Shown here piece by piece: positions 22,855 to 31,104 of a stretch of DNA of 64,000 nt. The stretch comes from Nocardioides sp. ChNu-153 (GTDB lineage: Bacteria > Actinomycetota > Actinomycetes > Propionibacteriales > Nocardioidaceae). A program made the translations under genes and the position numbers. Each line of letters begins with the position of its first letter. Position 1 is the first letter of the stretch. The notes under the pieces are model-generated. The model worked only from the letters and a program-made list of their open reading frames with translations. It was not told the origin of the DNA and searched no databases. The stretch is taken from NCBI RefSeq assembly GCF_030466625.1, contig NZ_JADEVT010000009.1:62001-126000 (forward strand), in the 5' to 3' direction.

Positions 22855-25697
22855 GCGGCGCCGGCGCACCCGACGACACCGACGACCTCAGCCCCGCGCA
22901 GCGCTACGCCGCGTTCCGGGCCGGGCGGGCGCACCCCGAGCTGCGGGCGTTCGCCGACCACTACAGCTTCGGGCTCGACGACTTCCAGCTGCGGGCCTGC
23001 CGCGAGCTCGAGGAGGGCCGCGGCGTCCTCGTGGCCGCGCCCACCGGCTCCGGCAAGACCATCGTCGGCGAGTTCGCCGTCCACCTCGCCCTCGCACAGG
23101 GCCGCAAGTGCTTCTACACCACCCCGATCAAGGCGCTGTCGAACCAGAAGTTCGCGGACCTCGTGGACCGGTACGGCGCGGAGCAGGTCGGTCTGCTGAC
23201 CGGCGACAACGCCGTCAACGGCGACGCCCCCGTGGTCGTGATGACCACCGAGGTGCTGCGCAACATGATCTACGCCGGGTCGCGCACGCTCGCCGACCTG
23301 GGCTACGTCGTCATGGACGAGGTCCACTACCTCGCGGACCGCTCGCGCGGCGCGGTGTGGGAGGAGGTGATCATCCACCTGCCCGAGTCGGTGACGGTGG
23401 CCTCCCTCTCGGCGACGGTCTCCAACGCGGAGGAGTTCGGCGAGTGGCTGGCCACCGTCCGCGGCGAGACCACGACGATCGTCGAGGAGCGCCGCCCGGT
23501 CCCGCTGTTCCAGCACGTGATGGTCGGGCGGCACCTCCACGACCTCTTCGCGCGCGACGACGCGCAGGCCGCCGCGGGGTTCGCCGGTGCGGGCGCGAAG
23601 GTGAACCCGCAGCTGCTGCGCGTCGCCCGCGACGACTGGGCGAGCGTGCGGGTCCGGGACCGCCGCGCCCCGCGCGGGCAACGGGGCGGGCGCACCCAGG
23701 GCGGCGCGGGCGCCGGGCGGGGCCGCGACGTCGGCAACGGCCGGCGCGTGTGGGTGCCCAGCCGGGCCGACGTGGTGGAGCGGCTCGAGCGCGCCGGGCT
23801 GCTGCCGGCGATCACCTTCATCTTCAGCCGGGCCGGCTGCGACGCCGCGGTGCAGCAGTGCCTGGAGGCCGACATCCGGCTGACGACCGCCGAGGAGGAG
23901 GCCGAGATCCGCGCGTACGTCGCGGAGCGGGCCGCCCACCTCCCGCGGGCCGACCGCAAGGTGCTGCGCCACGACGAGTTCGCCGAGGGGCTGGCCCGCG
24001 GCGTCGCGGCCCACCACGCCGGCATGCTGCCCACGTTCAAGGAGTGCGTGGAGGAGCTGTTCGTGCGCGGCCTCGTGCGCGCCGTCTTCGCCACCGAGAC
24101 CCTGGCGCTGGGCATCAACATGCCCGCCCGCACCGTCGTGCTGGAGAAGCTGAGCAAGTGGAACGGCGAGACCCACGCCGACATCACGCCGGGGGAGTAC
24201 ACGCAGCTCACCGGCCGCGCCGGGCGCCGCGGGCTCGACGTCGAGGGCCACGCCGTCGTGCTGTGGCAGCAGGGGATGAACCCGGCCGAGGTCGCCGGCC
24301 TCGCCTCGACGCGGACCTACCCGCTCCGCTCGTCGTTCCGCCCGTCGTACAACATGGCCGTCAACCTCGTGCACCGCTTCGGCACCGACCGCTCCCGCCA
24401 GCTGCTGGAGAGCTCCTTCGCCCAGTTCCAGGCCGACAAGGCCGTCGTCGGGCTCGCCCGCCAGCTGCGCAAGAGCGACGACGCTCTCACCGGCTACGCG
24501 GAGGCCGCGACGTGCGACAAGGGCGACTTCATGGAGTACGCCGCGCTCCGCCGCCGCGTGGGCGAGGCCGAGAAGGCGGGCGCCCGCGCCCGGCGCCTCG
24601 ACCGCCGCGGCGAGGTCGTCGGCTCGCTCGTCCGCCTCAAGCGCGGCGACGTCATCCACGTGCCCGCCGGCAAGTTCGCCGGCTTCGCCGTGGTGGTCGA
24701 CCCCGGCCTCGGCGAGGACGAGCCGCGGCCCTCCGTGGTCACGGTCGAGCGCCAGGCCCGGCGCCTGGGCCTCATGGACTTCCCCGAGCCCGTGCGGGCG
24801 CTCAGCCGCATCCGCGTGCCGAAGTCGTTCGACGGCCGCAACCCCGGGATGCGCCGCGACCTGGCGACGACCCTGCGCAACCACGTGCGCACCCTGCGGG
24901 TGCCGCCGCCGACTGCCCCGACGGGCCGCGACGGCGCGGACGGTGTCGACGAGGCGCAGCGCGCCGAGGTCGCCCGGCTGCGCGCCGAGGTCCGGGCCCA
25001 CCCGTGCCACGACTGCCCCGACCGGGAGGACCACGCCCGCTGGGCCGAGCGCTGGGCGAAGCTCGACGCCGAGGCGCAGACGCTGCGCCGGCGCATCGAG
25101 TCCCGCACCAACACGATCGCGCGGCAGTTCGACCGGGTCAGCGAGGTGCTGACGACGCTCGGCTACCTCGAGGACGACGAGGTCACCGACCGCGGCCGCG
25201 CCCTCATGCGGCTCTACTCCGAGCTCGACCTCGTCGCGGCGGAGGCGTTGCGGGCGGGCACGTGGAGCGGCCTGAACGCCCCCGAGCTGGCCTCGGCGCT
25301 CTCCGTGCTGGTCTTCGAGTCCCGGCGCAGCGACGACCCCCGCGGCCCGCGCATCCCGGCCGGTCCGGTCGCGGACGCGGTCAGCACCACGCGCCGGCTG
25401 TGGGCCGACCTGTCGGCGCTCGAGCGCCGCCACAAGCTCGACCAGCTGCGCGAGCCCGACGCGGGGTTCACCTGGCCCGCCCTCGCCTGGGCGCGGGGGG
25501 ACGACCTCGACGACATCCTGCGGGAGACCGGCATGCCGGCGGGCGACTTCGTCCGGGTGGTCAAGCAGCTGCTCGACGTCGTCGACCAGGTGGCGAACGC
25601 GACGCAGGACGGTGCGCTGCGCCGTACCGCCCGGGAGGCCGCCGGGCTGCTCGACCGCGGCATCGTCGCGTTCAGCACGCTCGGCACCGAGGTGTGA
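22851..25697 (+). CDS. helY: Ski2-like DEVH-box helicase HelY
   Basis: A 948-residue superfamily 2 helicase of the Ski2/Mtr4 group. Walker A is APTGSGKT (residues 63-70 from AP to KT), the DEVH box is VVMDEVHYL, motif III SLSAT and motif VI QLTGRAGRRGLD. The C-terminal third carries the helical region found in actinobacterial HelY, including a conserved CHDCPDREDHARWAER cluster. A glycine/arginine-rich insertion (about residues 270-300) is low complexity. It may act on RNA; the bacterial role is poorly known. It overlaps genes on both sides by 4 nt. Confidence 0.94.
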   Translation: MSGAGAPDDTDDLSPAQRYAAFRAGRAHPELRAFADHYSFGLDDFQLRACRELEEGRGVLVAAPTGSGKTIVGEFAVHLALAQGRKCFYTTPIKALSNQKFADLVDRYGAEQVGLLTGDNAVNGDAPVVVMTTEVLRNMIYAGSRTLADLGYVVMDEVHYLADRSRGAVWEEVIIHLPESVTVASLSATVSNAEEFGEWLATVRGETTTIVEERRPVPLFQHVMVGRHLHDLFARDDAQAAAGFAGAGAKVNPQLLRVARDDWASVRVRDRRAPRGQRGGRTQGGAGAGRGRDVGNGRRVWVPSRADVVERLERAGLLPAITFIFSRAGCDAAVQQCLEADIRLTTAEEEAEIRAYVAERAAHLPRADRKVLRHDEFAEGLARGVAAHHAGMLPTFKECVEELFVRGLVRAVFATETLALGINMPARTVVLEKLSKWNGETHADITPGEYTQLTGRAGRRGLDVEGHAVVLWQQGMNPAEVAGLASTRTYPLRSSFRPSYNMAVNLVHRFGTDRSRQLLESSFAQFQADKAVVGLARQLRKSDDALTGYAEAATCDKGDFMEYAALRRRVGEAEKAGARARRLDRRGEVVGSLVRLKRGDVIHVPAGKFAGFAVVVDPGLGEDEPRPSVVTVERQARRLGLMDFPEPVRALSRIRVPKSFDGRNPGMRRDLATTLRNHVRTLRVPPPTAPTGRDGADGVDEAQRAEVARLRAEVRAHPCHDCPDREDHARWAERWAKLDAEAQTLRRRIESRTNTIARQFDRVSEVLTTLGYLEDDEVTDRGRALMRLYSELDLVAAEALRAGTWSGLNAPELASALSVLVFESRRSDDPRGPRIPAGPVADAVSTTRRLWADLSALERRHKLDQLREPDAGFTWPALAWARGDDLDDILRETGMPAGDFVRVVKQLLDVVDQVANATQDGALRRTAREAAGLLDRGIVAFSTLGTEV

Positions 25698-26260
25698 GCG
25701 GGCCGGTGCTCCGGCCGTGGCGCCTGGACGACGCGCCCGCGGTGCTGGCGATCTTCTCGGCCTCGGACGACCTGGACCGGCAGTACCCGTGGCCGGTGCG
25801 CAACCTCGCCGACGCCGCCGCGTGCGTGGAGCGCATGCTCGCGTGGCAGCCCGACCCGGCGGCGGGGGAGCGCTACGCCTTCGCCGTGCTCGACGACGGC
25901 GTGCCGGTCGCCAACGTCGCGCTGACCGACGTCGCGCGCACCCACGACACCGCCTGGGTCTCCTACTTCTCCTCGGGCGCGGTGCGGGGCCGCGGGCTGG
26001 TACGTCGCGCGCTCGCCGCCGTCGTCACCCACGCCTTCGACGAGCTGGGCCTGCACCGCCTGGAGCTGGGCCACCGCGTCGACAACCCGGCCTCGGCGGC
26101 CGTGGCCGAGGCCGTCGGGTTCGTGCCCGAGGGCGTCGAGCGGGAGGGGCTGCGGTACGGCGCGACCCGCCACGACGTGCGCCGCATGGCGCTGCTGGCC
26201 CACGACGCACGACCGGCCCCCCGCCAGGGCGAGGAGCCGGTGAGGATCGTGCTGGGCTGA
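25694..26260 (+). CDS. GNAT family N-acetyltransferase (RimJ/RimL-like)
   Basis: A 188-residue acetyltransferase starting at GTG 25694, which overlaps the helY stop. It opens LRPWRLDDAPAVLAIF and has the acetyl-CoA loop region SSGAVRGRGLVRRAL, then the RimJ/L-type signature HRLELGHRVDNPASAAVAEAVGF. The substrate may be a ribosomal protein N-terminus or a small molecule; sequence does not decide. It is probably co-transcribed with helY. Confidence 0.9.
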   Translation: MSGPVLRPWRLDDAPAVLAIFSASDDLDRQYPWPVRNLADAAACVERMLAWQPDPAAGERYAFAVLDDGVPVANVALTDVARTHDTAWVSYFSSGAVRGRGLVRRALAAVVTHAFDELGLHRLELGHRVDNPASAAVAEAVGFVPEGVEREGLRYGATRHDVRRMALLAHDARPAPRQGEEPVRIVLG

Positions 26261-26273
26261 GGCAGCCCGCGGG

Positions 26274-26930
26274 TCACTCCGCGGTGGCCACGGCCTCGGC
26301 GATCGGGGAGGGACCGTTGACGAGCTCCCACTGGCGGCCGACGGAGCGGGCGTCACCGAGGCAGACGGCGACGACGGCGGCGACGTCCGCGCGCGTGACG
26401 GTGCTCCGCTCGACCTCGCTCGCGAGGGTGACGGAACCGGTCGGCGGGTCGTCGGTGAGACCGCCCGGGCGGATGATCGTCCAGTCCAGGCCCGAGGCGC
26501 GCAGCGCCTTGTCGGCGTCGCGCTTCGCCGCGACGTACTCCTTCCACACCGGCTCGGTGTCGTCCGGGACGGGCTGGTCGACGCCGATGGCGGAGATCTG
26601 CACGACGCGGCGCACGCCGGCCTCCCGTGCCCCGGCGATCGTGCCGAGCGCGCCGCCGAGGTCGACGGTGCGCTTGCGCTCGATCTTGCCGTCGGGTCCG
26701 CCCCCCGCCGCGAAGACGACCGCCTCGACGCCCGTCATCGCGTCCGTGTAGTGGCGCGTCGTGCTGTTCTCGATGTCGAGCTCGCGCACCTCGGCGCCGA
26801 GCGCCTCGAGGTCGGGCGCGTAGGCCAGTGTCCGCACCAGCGCGACCGGCGTGTGCCCGGCCGCCACCAGCAGGGGGTGCAGGTGGCGGGCGATCTGACC
26901 ATTTCCTCCGACGACTGCGATGCGTGCCAT
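26274..26930 (-). CDS. NAD(P)H-binding Rossmann protein (atypical SDR)
   Basis: A 218-residue protein of the atypical short-chain dehydrogenase NAD(P)-binding family. The dinucleotide motif is VVGGNGQIARHLHPLL at the N-terminus, followed by VVFAAGGGPDG, SAIGVDQP and an AAKRDADKALRASGLDWTIIRPGGLTD block. These are the marks of YwnB/BVR-B-like proteins. Many lack a known substrate. It converges with the GNAT gene 13 bp away. Confidence 0.88.
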   Translation of the reverse strand: MARIAVVGGNGQIARHLHPLLVAAGHTPVALVRTLAYAPDLEALGAEVRELDIENSTTRHYTDAMTGVEAVVFAAGGGPDGKIERKRTVDLGGALGTIAGAREAGVRRVVQISAIGVDQPVPDDTEPVWKEYVAAKRDADKALRASGLDWTIIRPGGLTDDPPTGSVTLASEVERSTVTRADVAAVVAVCLGDARSVGRQWELVNGPSPIAEAVATAE

Positions 26931-26997
26931 GACCTCCACCGTACGGCGGCCCCGGTCGGGCGCCCCGTCGGGCGCCCGTCGGGCGCCGGTCGGGCGC

Positions 26998-27933
26998 TCA
27001 GTCCAGCGCGAGGAGCGCGGCCGTGAGCCGCTCGGCGCTGGTGCCGAGGTCCCAGCGCTCGGTGAGCGCAGCCGCTGCGTCGGCGTCGAACGTGGAGCCG
27101 GGGATGCGCAGGTCGACGTCGCGCACGGGCAGGTCGCGCACCACGGCGACGACCTGCGGGGCGACGTCGAGGTAGTCCGACGCCGCGGCGACCTTGGCCC
27201 GCACGCCGGGCGCCATGTCGGCCGCCGGGTCGGTGGCCGCCGCGCGGATGCCGGCGATGTCGCCGAAGCGGCCCAGGAGCGTCGCGGCGGTCTTGTCGCC
27301 GACACCCTTGACGCCCGGCAGCCCGTCGGAGGCGTCGCCGCGCAGGGTGGCGAAGTCGGCGTACTGGGAGGCGCGCACGCCGTACTTCTCCCGCACCACG
27401 TCCTCGGTGACGCGCTCGTGGCGGCCCACGCCCCGGGCGGTGTAGAGCACGCGCACCCGGGCGGCGTCGTCGACGAGCTGGAAGAGGTCGCGGTCGCCGG
27501 TGACGACGTCGACCGGCATGCCCGCGCCGGTGGCCAGGGTTCCGATGACGTCGTCGGCCTCGTGCTCGGGCGCGCCCACGACGGGCAGCCCCCAGGCCGC
27601 CAGCACCTCGCGGATGATCGGCACCTGCAGCTCGAGGGGGTCCGGCACCTCCTCCACGTCGGGGTCGGCCTCCCGCACCTCCACGACGCGGTGCGCCTTG
27701 TAGGTCGGCAGCAGGTCGACGCGCCACTGCGGGCGCCAGTCGTCGTCCCAGCAGCAGGCCAGGTGGGTGGGCTGGTACTCCCCGACGAGCCGCGTGACGA
27801 AGTCCATGAGGCCGCGCACGGCGTTGACCGGGGTGCCGTCCGGCGCCCGCATCGAGTCGGGGACGCCGAAGAAGGCGCGGAAGTAGAGCGACGCGGTGTC
27901 GAGCAGCAGGAGGCGCGGGGCACGGTGGGGCAC
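26998..27933 (-). CDS. 5'-3' exonuclease (PIN/FEN domain, PolI-like)
   Basis: A 311-residue flap/5'-nuclease homologous to the N-terminal domain of DNA polymerase I, here as a separate protein. It has LLLLDTASLYFRAFFGVP, a CCWDDDWRPQWRVDLLPTYKAHR segment, the acidic cluster EADDVIGTLA, VVTGDRDLFQLVDD, and the helix-hairpin-helix GLPGVKGVGDKTAATLLGRFG. The start is GTG 27933; longer readings enter the promoter of the divergent Lrp gene. Stand-alone copies besides polA are common in actinobacteria. Confidence 0.93.
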   Translation of the reverse strand: MPHRAPRLLLLDTASLYFRAFFGVPDSMRAPDGTPVNAVRGLMDFVTRLVGEYQPTHLACCWDDDWRPQWRVDLLPTYKAHRVVEVREADPDVEEVPDPLELQVPIIREVLAAWGLPVVGAPEHEADDVIGTLATGAGMPVDVVTGDRDLFQLVDDAARVRVLYTARGVGRHERVTEDVVREKYGVRASQYADFATLRGDASDGLPGVKGVGDKTAATLLGRFGDIAGIRAAATDPAADMAPGVRAKVAAASDYLDVAPQVVAVVRDLPVRDVDLRIPGSTFDADAAAALTERWDLGTSAERLTAALLALD

Positions 27934-27969
27934 GCGCCGATCCTGCCACGAGTGGTTAGCCTGTCCGGC

Positions 27970-28407
27970 GTGGAAGAGACGGACCGCAAGATCCTCGCCC
28001 TGCTCGCCCAGGACGGCCGGATGTCCTTCACCGAGCTGGGGCGGGGCACGGGACTCTCGACGTCGGCCGTGCACCAGCGGGTGAAGCGGCTCGAGCAGCG
28101 GGGCCTCATCCGCGGGTACGGCGCGACGATCGACTACGACCAGCTGGGGCTGCCGCTCACGGCGTTCATCTCGATCCGCCCCATCGACCCCTCGCAGCCG
28201 GACGACTGCCCCGAGCGGCTGCGCGACATCGTCGAGATCGAGTCGTGCTGGTCGGTCGCGGGGGAGGAGTCCTACATCCTCAAGGCCCGGGTCGAGACCC
28301 CGGCGCTCCTCGAGGGCCTGCTGGCCCGCATCCGGGCGGCGGCGAACGTGTCGACGCGCACGACGATGGTGCTGACCACGTTCTACGAGAACCGCCCCGT
28401 CACCTGA
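27970..28407 (+). CDS. Lrp/AsnC family transcriptional regulator
   Basis: A 145-residue regulator with an N-terminal winged HTH (ETDRKILALLAQDGRMSFTELGRGTGLSTSAVHQRVKRLE) and a C-terminal RAM ligand-binding domain (GEESYILKARVETPALLEGLLARI). Lrp proteins respond to amino acids. It lies next to the lysine aminomutase cluster, converging with kamA, and is the obvious candidate regulator of that cluster, but that is inference. The GTG start is preceded by a TTAGCCT -10 box, so the mRNA is probably leaderless. Confidence 0.92.
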   Translation: MEETDRKILALLAQDGRMSFTELGRGTGLSTSAVHQRVKRLEQRGLIRGYGATIDYDQLGLPLTAFISIRPIDPSQPDDCPERLRDIVEIESCWSVAGEESYILKARVETPALLEGLLARIRAAANVSTRTTMVLTTFYENRPVT

Positions 28408-28418
28408 GGCCCGGTGTC

Positions 28419-28484
28419 ACCCCGGCCTTCCCCCCGGCCTTCCCCCGGCCTTCCCCCCGGCTCACGCCCCGGCTCACACCCCGG
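28419..28484. repeat. Short GC-rich direct repeats between Lrp gene and kamA
   Basis: Three near copies of CCCCGGCCTTC are followed by two of CCCCGGCTCAC. The block fills the convergent gap and runs into the 3' end of kamA. It looks like slippage-prone intergenic sequence. Confidence 0.6.
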
Positions 28485-29892
28485 CCGGCACCGCGCCCGC
28501 GGCGGTGAGGGCCTGCTGCTCGCGCCACCACGCCCGGCCCTCCTCGCCGAGGGTGTGGATCGGGTCGTAGTAGTGGTACTCGCGGCTGAGCGCCGCGGGG
28601 TCGTCGGCCTCGATGGACGTGCGGTAGTTCTTCGTCCACCCCGTGATGCCGCGCACCGCGTCGTACGACGACACCTGGTGCACCCAGCGCTTGCCGACGA
28701 ACGGCACGTCGCACACGATGCGCGGCGTGGCGAAACCGGGCAGGTAGCCCATGATCGCGGTCTGCAGCCGCTGCGCCTCGGCGACGGAGACCCGCCAGTG
28801 CTCGGCGGCCGGGATCATGTCGCACAGGTAGAGGTAGTACGGCGTGATGCCCGCCCCGTCGAGCAGCGCGAAGCTGAGGTCGAGCAGGTCGTGGGCGTCG
28901 GCGTTGACCCCGGCCAGCAGCACGCCCTGGTTGCGCACGTCGCGCAGGCCGGCCTCCAGCAGCGCGCGGGAGGCACGGGCCACCAGCGGCGTCACCGAGG
29001 CCGCGTGGTTGGCGTGGGTGTGCAGCGCCAGCGACACCCCGCGCGAGCGCGCCGTGCGCGCCACGCGCTCCACCCCGGCCAGCACGTCGTCGGCCAGCCA
29101 GTGCTGGGGCAGGCCCACGAGGGCCTTCGTGGCGAGCCGCACGTCGCGGATGGTGTCGATCTGCAGCAGCGCGTCGAGGAACGCCTCGAGCCGGGGCCAC
29201 GGCATGTTCGCGACGTCGCCGCCCGAGACGACGACGTCCCGCACCGCGGGGGTACGGCGCAGGTAGGCCAGCATGTCCTCGAGCCGGTCGCCGGGACGCC
29301 CGACGAACTTCAGCTTCGGCACCGCGGGGGTGGAGGTGCCGACGAGGTCCATCCGTGTGCAGTGCCCGCAGTACTGGGGGCAGGTGGCGACGAGCTCGGC
29401 CAGCACCTTGGTGGGGTAGCGGTGGGTGAGGCCCTCGGTGGCCCACATGTCGTGCTCGTGGAGCGAGTCGCGCGCGGCGTGGGGGTGCGAGGGCCAGTCG
29501 GTGCGCCGGTCGGAGTGCACGGGCAGCATGTAGTGCCGCACGGGGTCGGCGTACCAGGCCGCGGTCAGCGAGCCGGGCCCTGCCGGGCTCACGTGCGCCG
29601 CGATGGTGTTGACCATCTGGGGCGGCAGCAGCATCGACATGGTGGCGGTCTCGGCCTGGTCGCGCTCGAGGTCGGCGTGGAAGGCGTCGTCGACGAGGTC
29701 CCCGAGCAGGTCCCGCAGCTGGCGGACGTTCTTCACGCAGTGCGCCCGCTGCCACTGCGCCGAGGCCCACTCCTGCGCGGTGACGTCGCGCCAGCCCGGG
29801 AACCGGCGCCAGTCGGGCTCCACCAGCTCGGTGCGCGCGTAGACGTAGGGCTGCGGCGTGCCCACCGGACCGGTCGCGCTGTCGAGGCTCAT
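28474..29892 (-). CDS. kamA: Lysine 2,3-aminomutase family radical SAM protein
   Basis: KamA converts L-lysine to L-beta-lysine using SAM, a 4Fe-4S cluster and PLP. The 472-residue protein has the radical SAM triad CPQYCGHC (Cys171, Cys175, Cys178). In the C-terminal part, YLCDMIPAAEHWR and VCDVPFVGKRW align with the two substrate-binding Asp regions and the PLP-lysine region of clostridial LAM by eye. N-terminal and C-terminal extensions make it longer than the clostridial enzyme. It is divergent from kdd-kamD-kamE-kal, which use its product. Related family members act on glutamate or arginine; the neighbours favour lysine. Confidence 0.88.
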   Translation of the reverse strand: MSLDSATGPVGTPQPYVYARTELVEPDWRRFPGWRDVTAQEWASAQWQRAHCVKNVRQLRDLLGDLVDDAFHADLERDQAETATMSMLLPPQMVNTIAAHVSPAGPGSLTAAWYADPVRHYMLPVHSDRRTDWPSHPHAARDSLHEHDMWATEGLTHRYPTKVLAELVATCPQYCGHCTRMDLVGTSTPAVPKLKFVGRPGDRLEDMLAYLRRTPAVRDVVVSGGDVANMPWPRLEAFLDALLQIDTIRDVRLATKALVGLPQHWLADDVLAGVERVARTARSRGVSLALHTHANHAASVTPLVARASRALLEAGLRDVRNQGVLLAGVNADAHDLLDLSFALLDGAGITPYYLYLCDMIPAAEHWRVSVAEAQRLQTAIMGYLPGFATPRIVCDVPFVGKRWVHQVSSYDAVRGITGWTKNYRTSIEADDPAALSREYHYYDPIHTLGEEGRAWWREQQALTAAGAVPAGV

Positions 29893-29956
29893 GGGTCCCT
29901 CCGGACGTGTCGGCGTGGTCGTTGCCGCGGGAGGCGGCCTCTGCCACAGTAGGCGG

Positions 29957-29994
29957 AGATCGTCCTGCGTGTCGATCATCACGCCGGACGATCT
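29957..29994. promoter_or_regulatory. 38-bp imperfect palindrome between kamA and kdd
   Basis: The arms match at 16 of 19 positions and share one centre. The outer 9 bp are perfect (AGATCGTCC and GGACGATCT) and an inner pair GCGTG/CACGC is also perfect. It sits in the 126-bp divergent gap, 24 nt before kdd and 64 nt before kamA, where an operator for both genes would be expected. The adjacent Lrp-family regulator is the candidate ligand. Confidence 0.6.
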
Positions 29995-30018
29995 GTCGTC
30001 CAGACCGGGAGTCGCCCC

Positions 30019-31104
30019 ATGTCGTTGACCCAGCAGGCCCTGCCCGCCGCCGATCCTGTCGGCCTGCACCGCGTGCTCGACCGTCCCCGCGTGCTGCCCC
30101 AGGCCGCCACGCGCCTGGACGCCCGCCCGGAGGTGGCGGACGACGAGGTGCGCGTGCGGGTCGAGCGGCTCAACCTCGACGCGGCGTCCCACCGCCAGCT
30201 CGTCGAGCAGCACCGGGGGCCTGACGGGGCTCTCGACGTGCCGGCGCTGCGCGCGCACGTGGGGGCGATCGTGGCCGAGCGCGGCAAGATGCAGAACCCC
30301 GTCACGGGCTCCGGCGGCATGCTGCTCGGCACCGTCGAGGAGGTCGGGCCGCGCTCCCCGCTCGGCCTGCGGGTGGGGGACCGCGTCGCCACGCTCGTCT
30401 CCCTGTCCCTGACCCCGCTGGTGCTCGCCGACGGCCTGGAGCGGTGGGACGGGCGCGGCGAGCAGGTGCCCACCGACGGGCACGCCATCCTGTTCGGCCG
30501 CTCGGTCGCGGCCGTGCTCCCCGGCGACCTCCCCGACCACCTCGCCCTGGCGGTGATGGACGTCTGCGGCGCGCCCGCGCTCACCCGCCGCGTCGTGGCG
30601 GACCACCGCGCACGCGACGGGCGCGCCCCGGTGGTGGCGGTCGTGGGCGCCGCGGGCAAGTCCGGCTCGCTGTCGCTGGCCGCCGCCCGGGAGGCCGGAG
30701 CGGCGCGCGTGGTCGGCGTCGTCCCCGTCGAGGCGGAGCGGGCGGCGCTCGAGGCCACCGGGCTCGCGGACGCGGTCGTGCTCGCCGACGCGCGGGACCC
30801 GGTCGCGCTGCGCGACGCGGTCGCCGCCGGCGGGGGTCCGGCCGACGTCACCGTCGTCTGCGTCGACGTGCCGGGCTGCGAGGGCGGCGCGGTGCTCGCC
30901 ACCGCCGACCGCGGCACGGTCGTCTTCTTCTCCATGGCCACGTCCTTCACCGCCGCGGCGCTCGGCGCGGAGGGCCTCGCGGCCGACGTGACGATGCTCG
31001 TGGGCAACGGCTACGTGCCGGGCCACGCGGCGTACGCCCTCGACCTCGTGCGCACGGTGCCCGCCGTGCGCGCCCTGCTCGAGCAGCGGGAGGCCCGCCG
31101 GTGA
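30019..31104 (+). CDS. kdd: L-erythro-3,5-diaminohexanoate dehydrogenase
   Basis: Kdd oxidises 3,5-diaminohexanoate to 3-keto-5-aminohexanoate with NAD(P), releasing ammonia, in the lysine aminomutase pathway. The 361-residue protein has the family blocks AERGKMQNPVTGSGGMLLGTV, a Rossmann region VVAVVGAAGKSGSLSLAAAREAGA and VFFSMATSFTAAALGAEG. The length agrees with Kdd of fermenters. It is the first gene of the plus-strand kam operon and overlaps kamD by 4 nt (GTGA). Confidence 0.92.
   Translation: MSLTQQALPAADPVGLHRVLDRPRVLPQAATRLDARPEVADDEVRVRVERLNLDAASHRQLVEQHRGPDGALDVPALRAHVGAIVAERGKMQNPVTGSGGMLLGTVEEVGPRSPLGLRVGDRVATLVSLSLTPLVLADGLERWDGRGEQVPTDGHAILFGRSVAAVLPGDLPDHLALAVMDVCGAPALTRRVVADHRARDGRAPVVAVVGAAGKSGSLSLAAAREAGAARVVGVVPVEAERAALEATGLADAVVLADARDPVALRDAVAAGGGPADVTVVCVDVPGCEGGAVLATADRGTVVFFSMATSFTAAALGAEGLAADVTMLVGNGYVPGHAAYALDLVRTVPAVRALLEQREARR

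Noticed and set aside
28419-28484. Repeats as a transposon end
   Set aside because: They are short direct copies of a C-rich motif with no inverted ends, target duplication or transposase.
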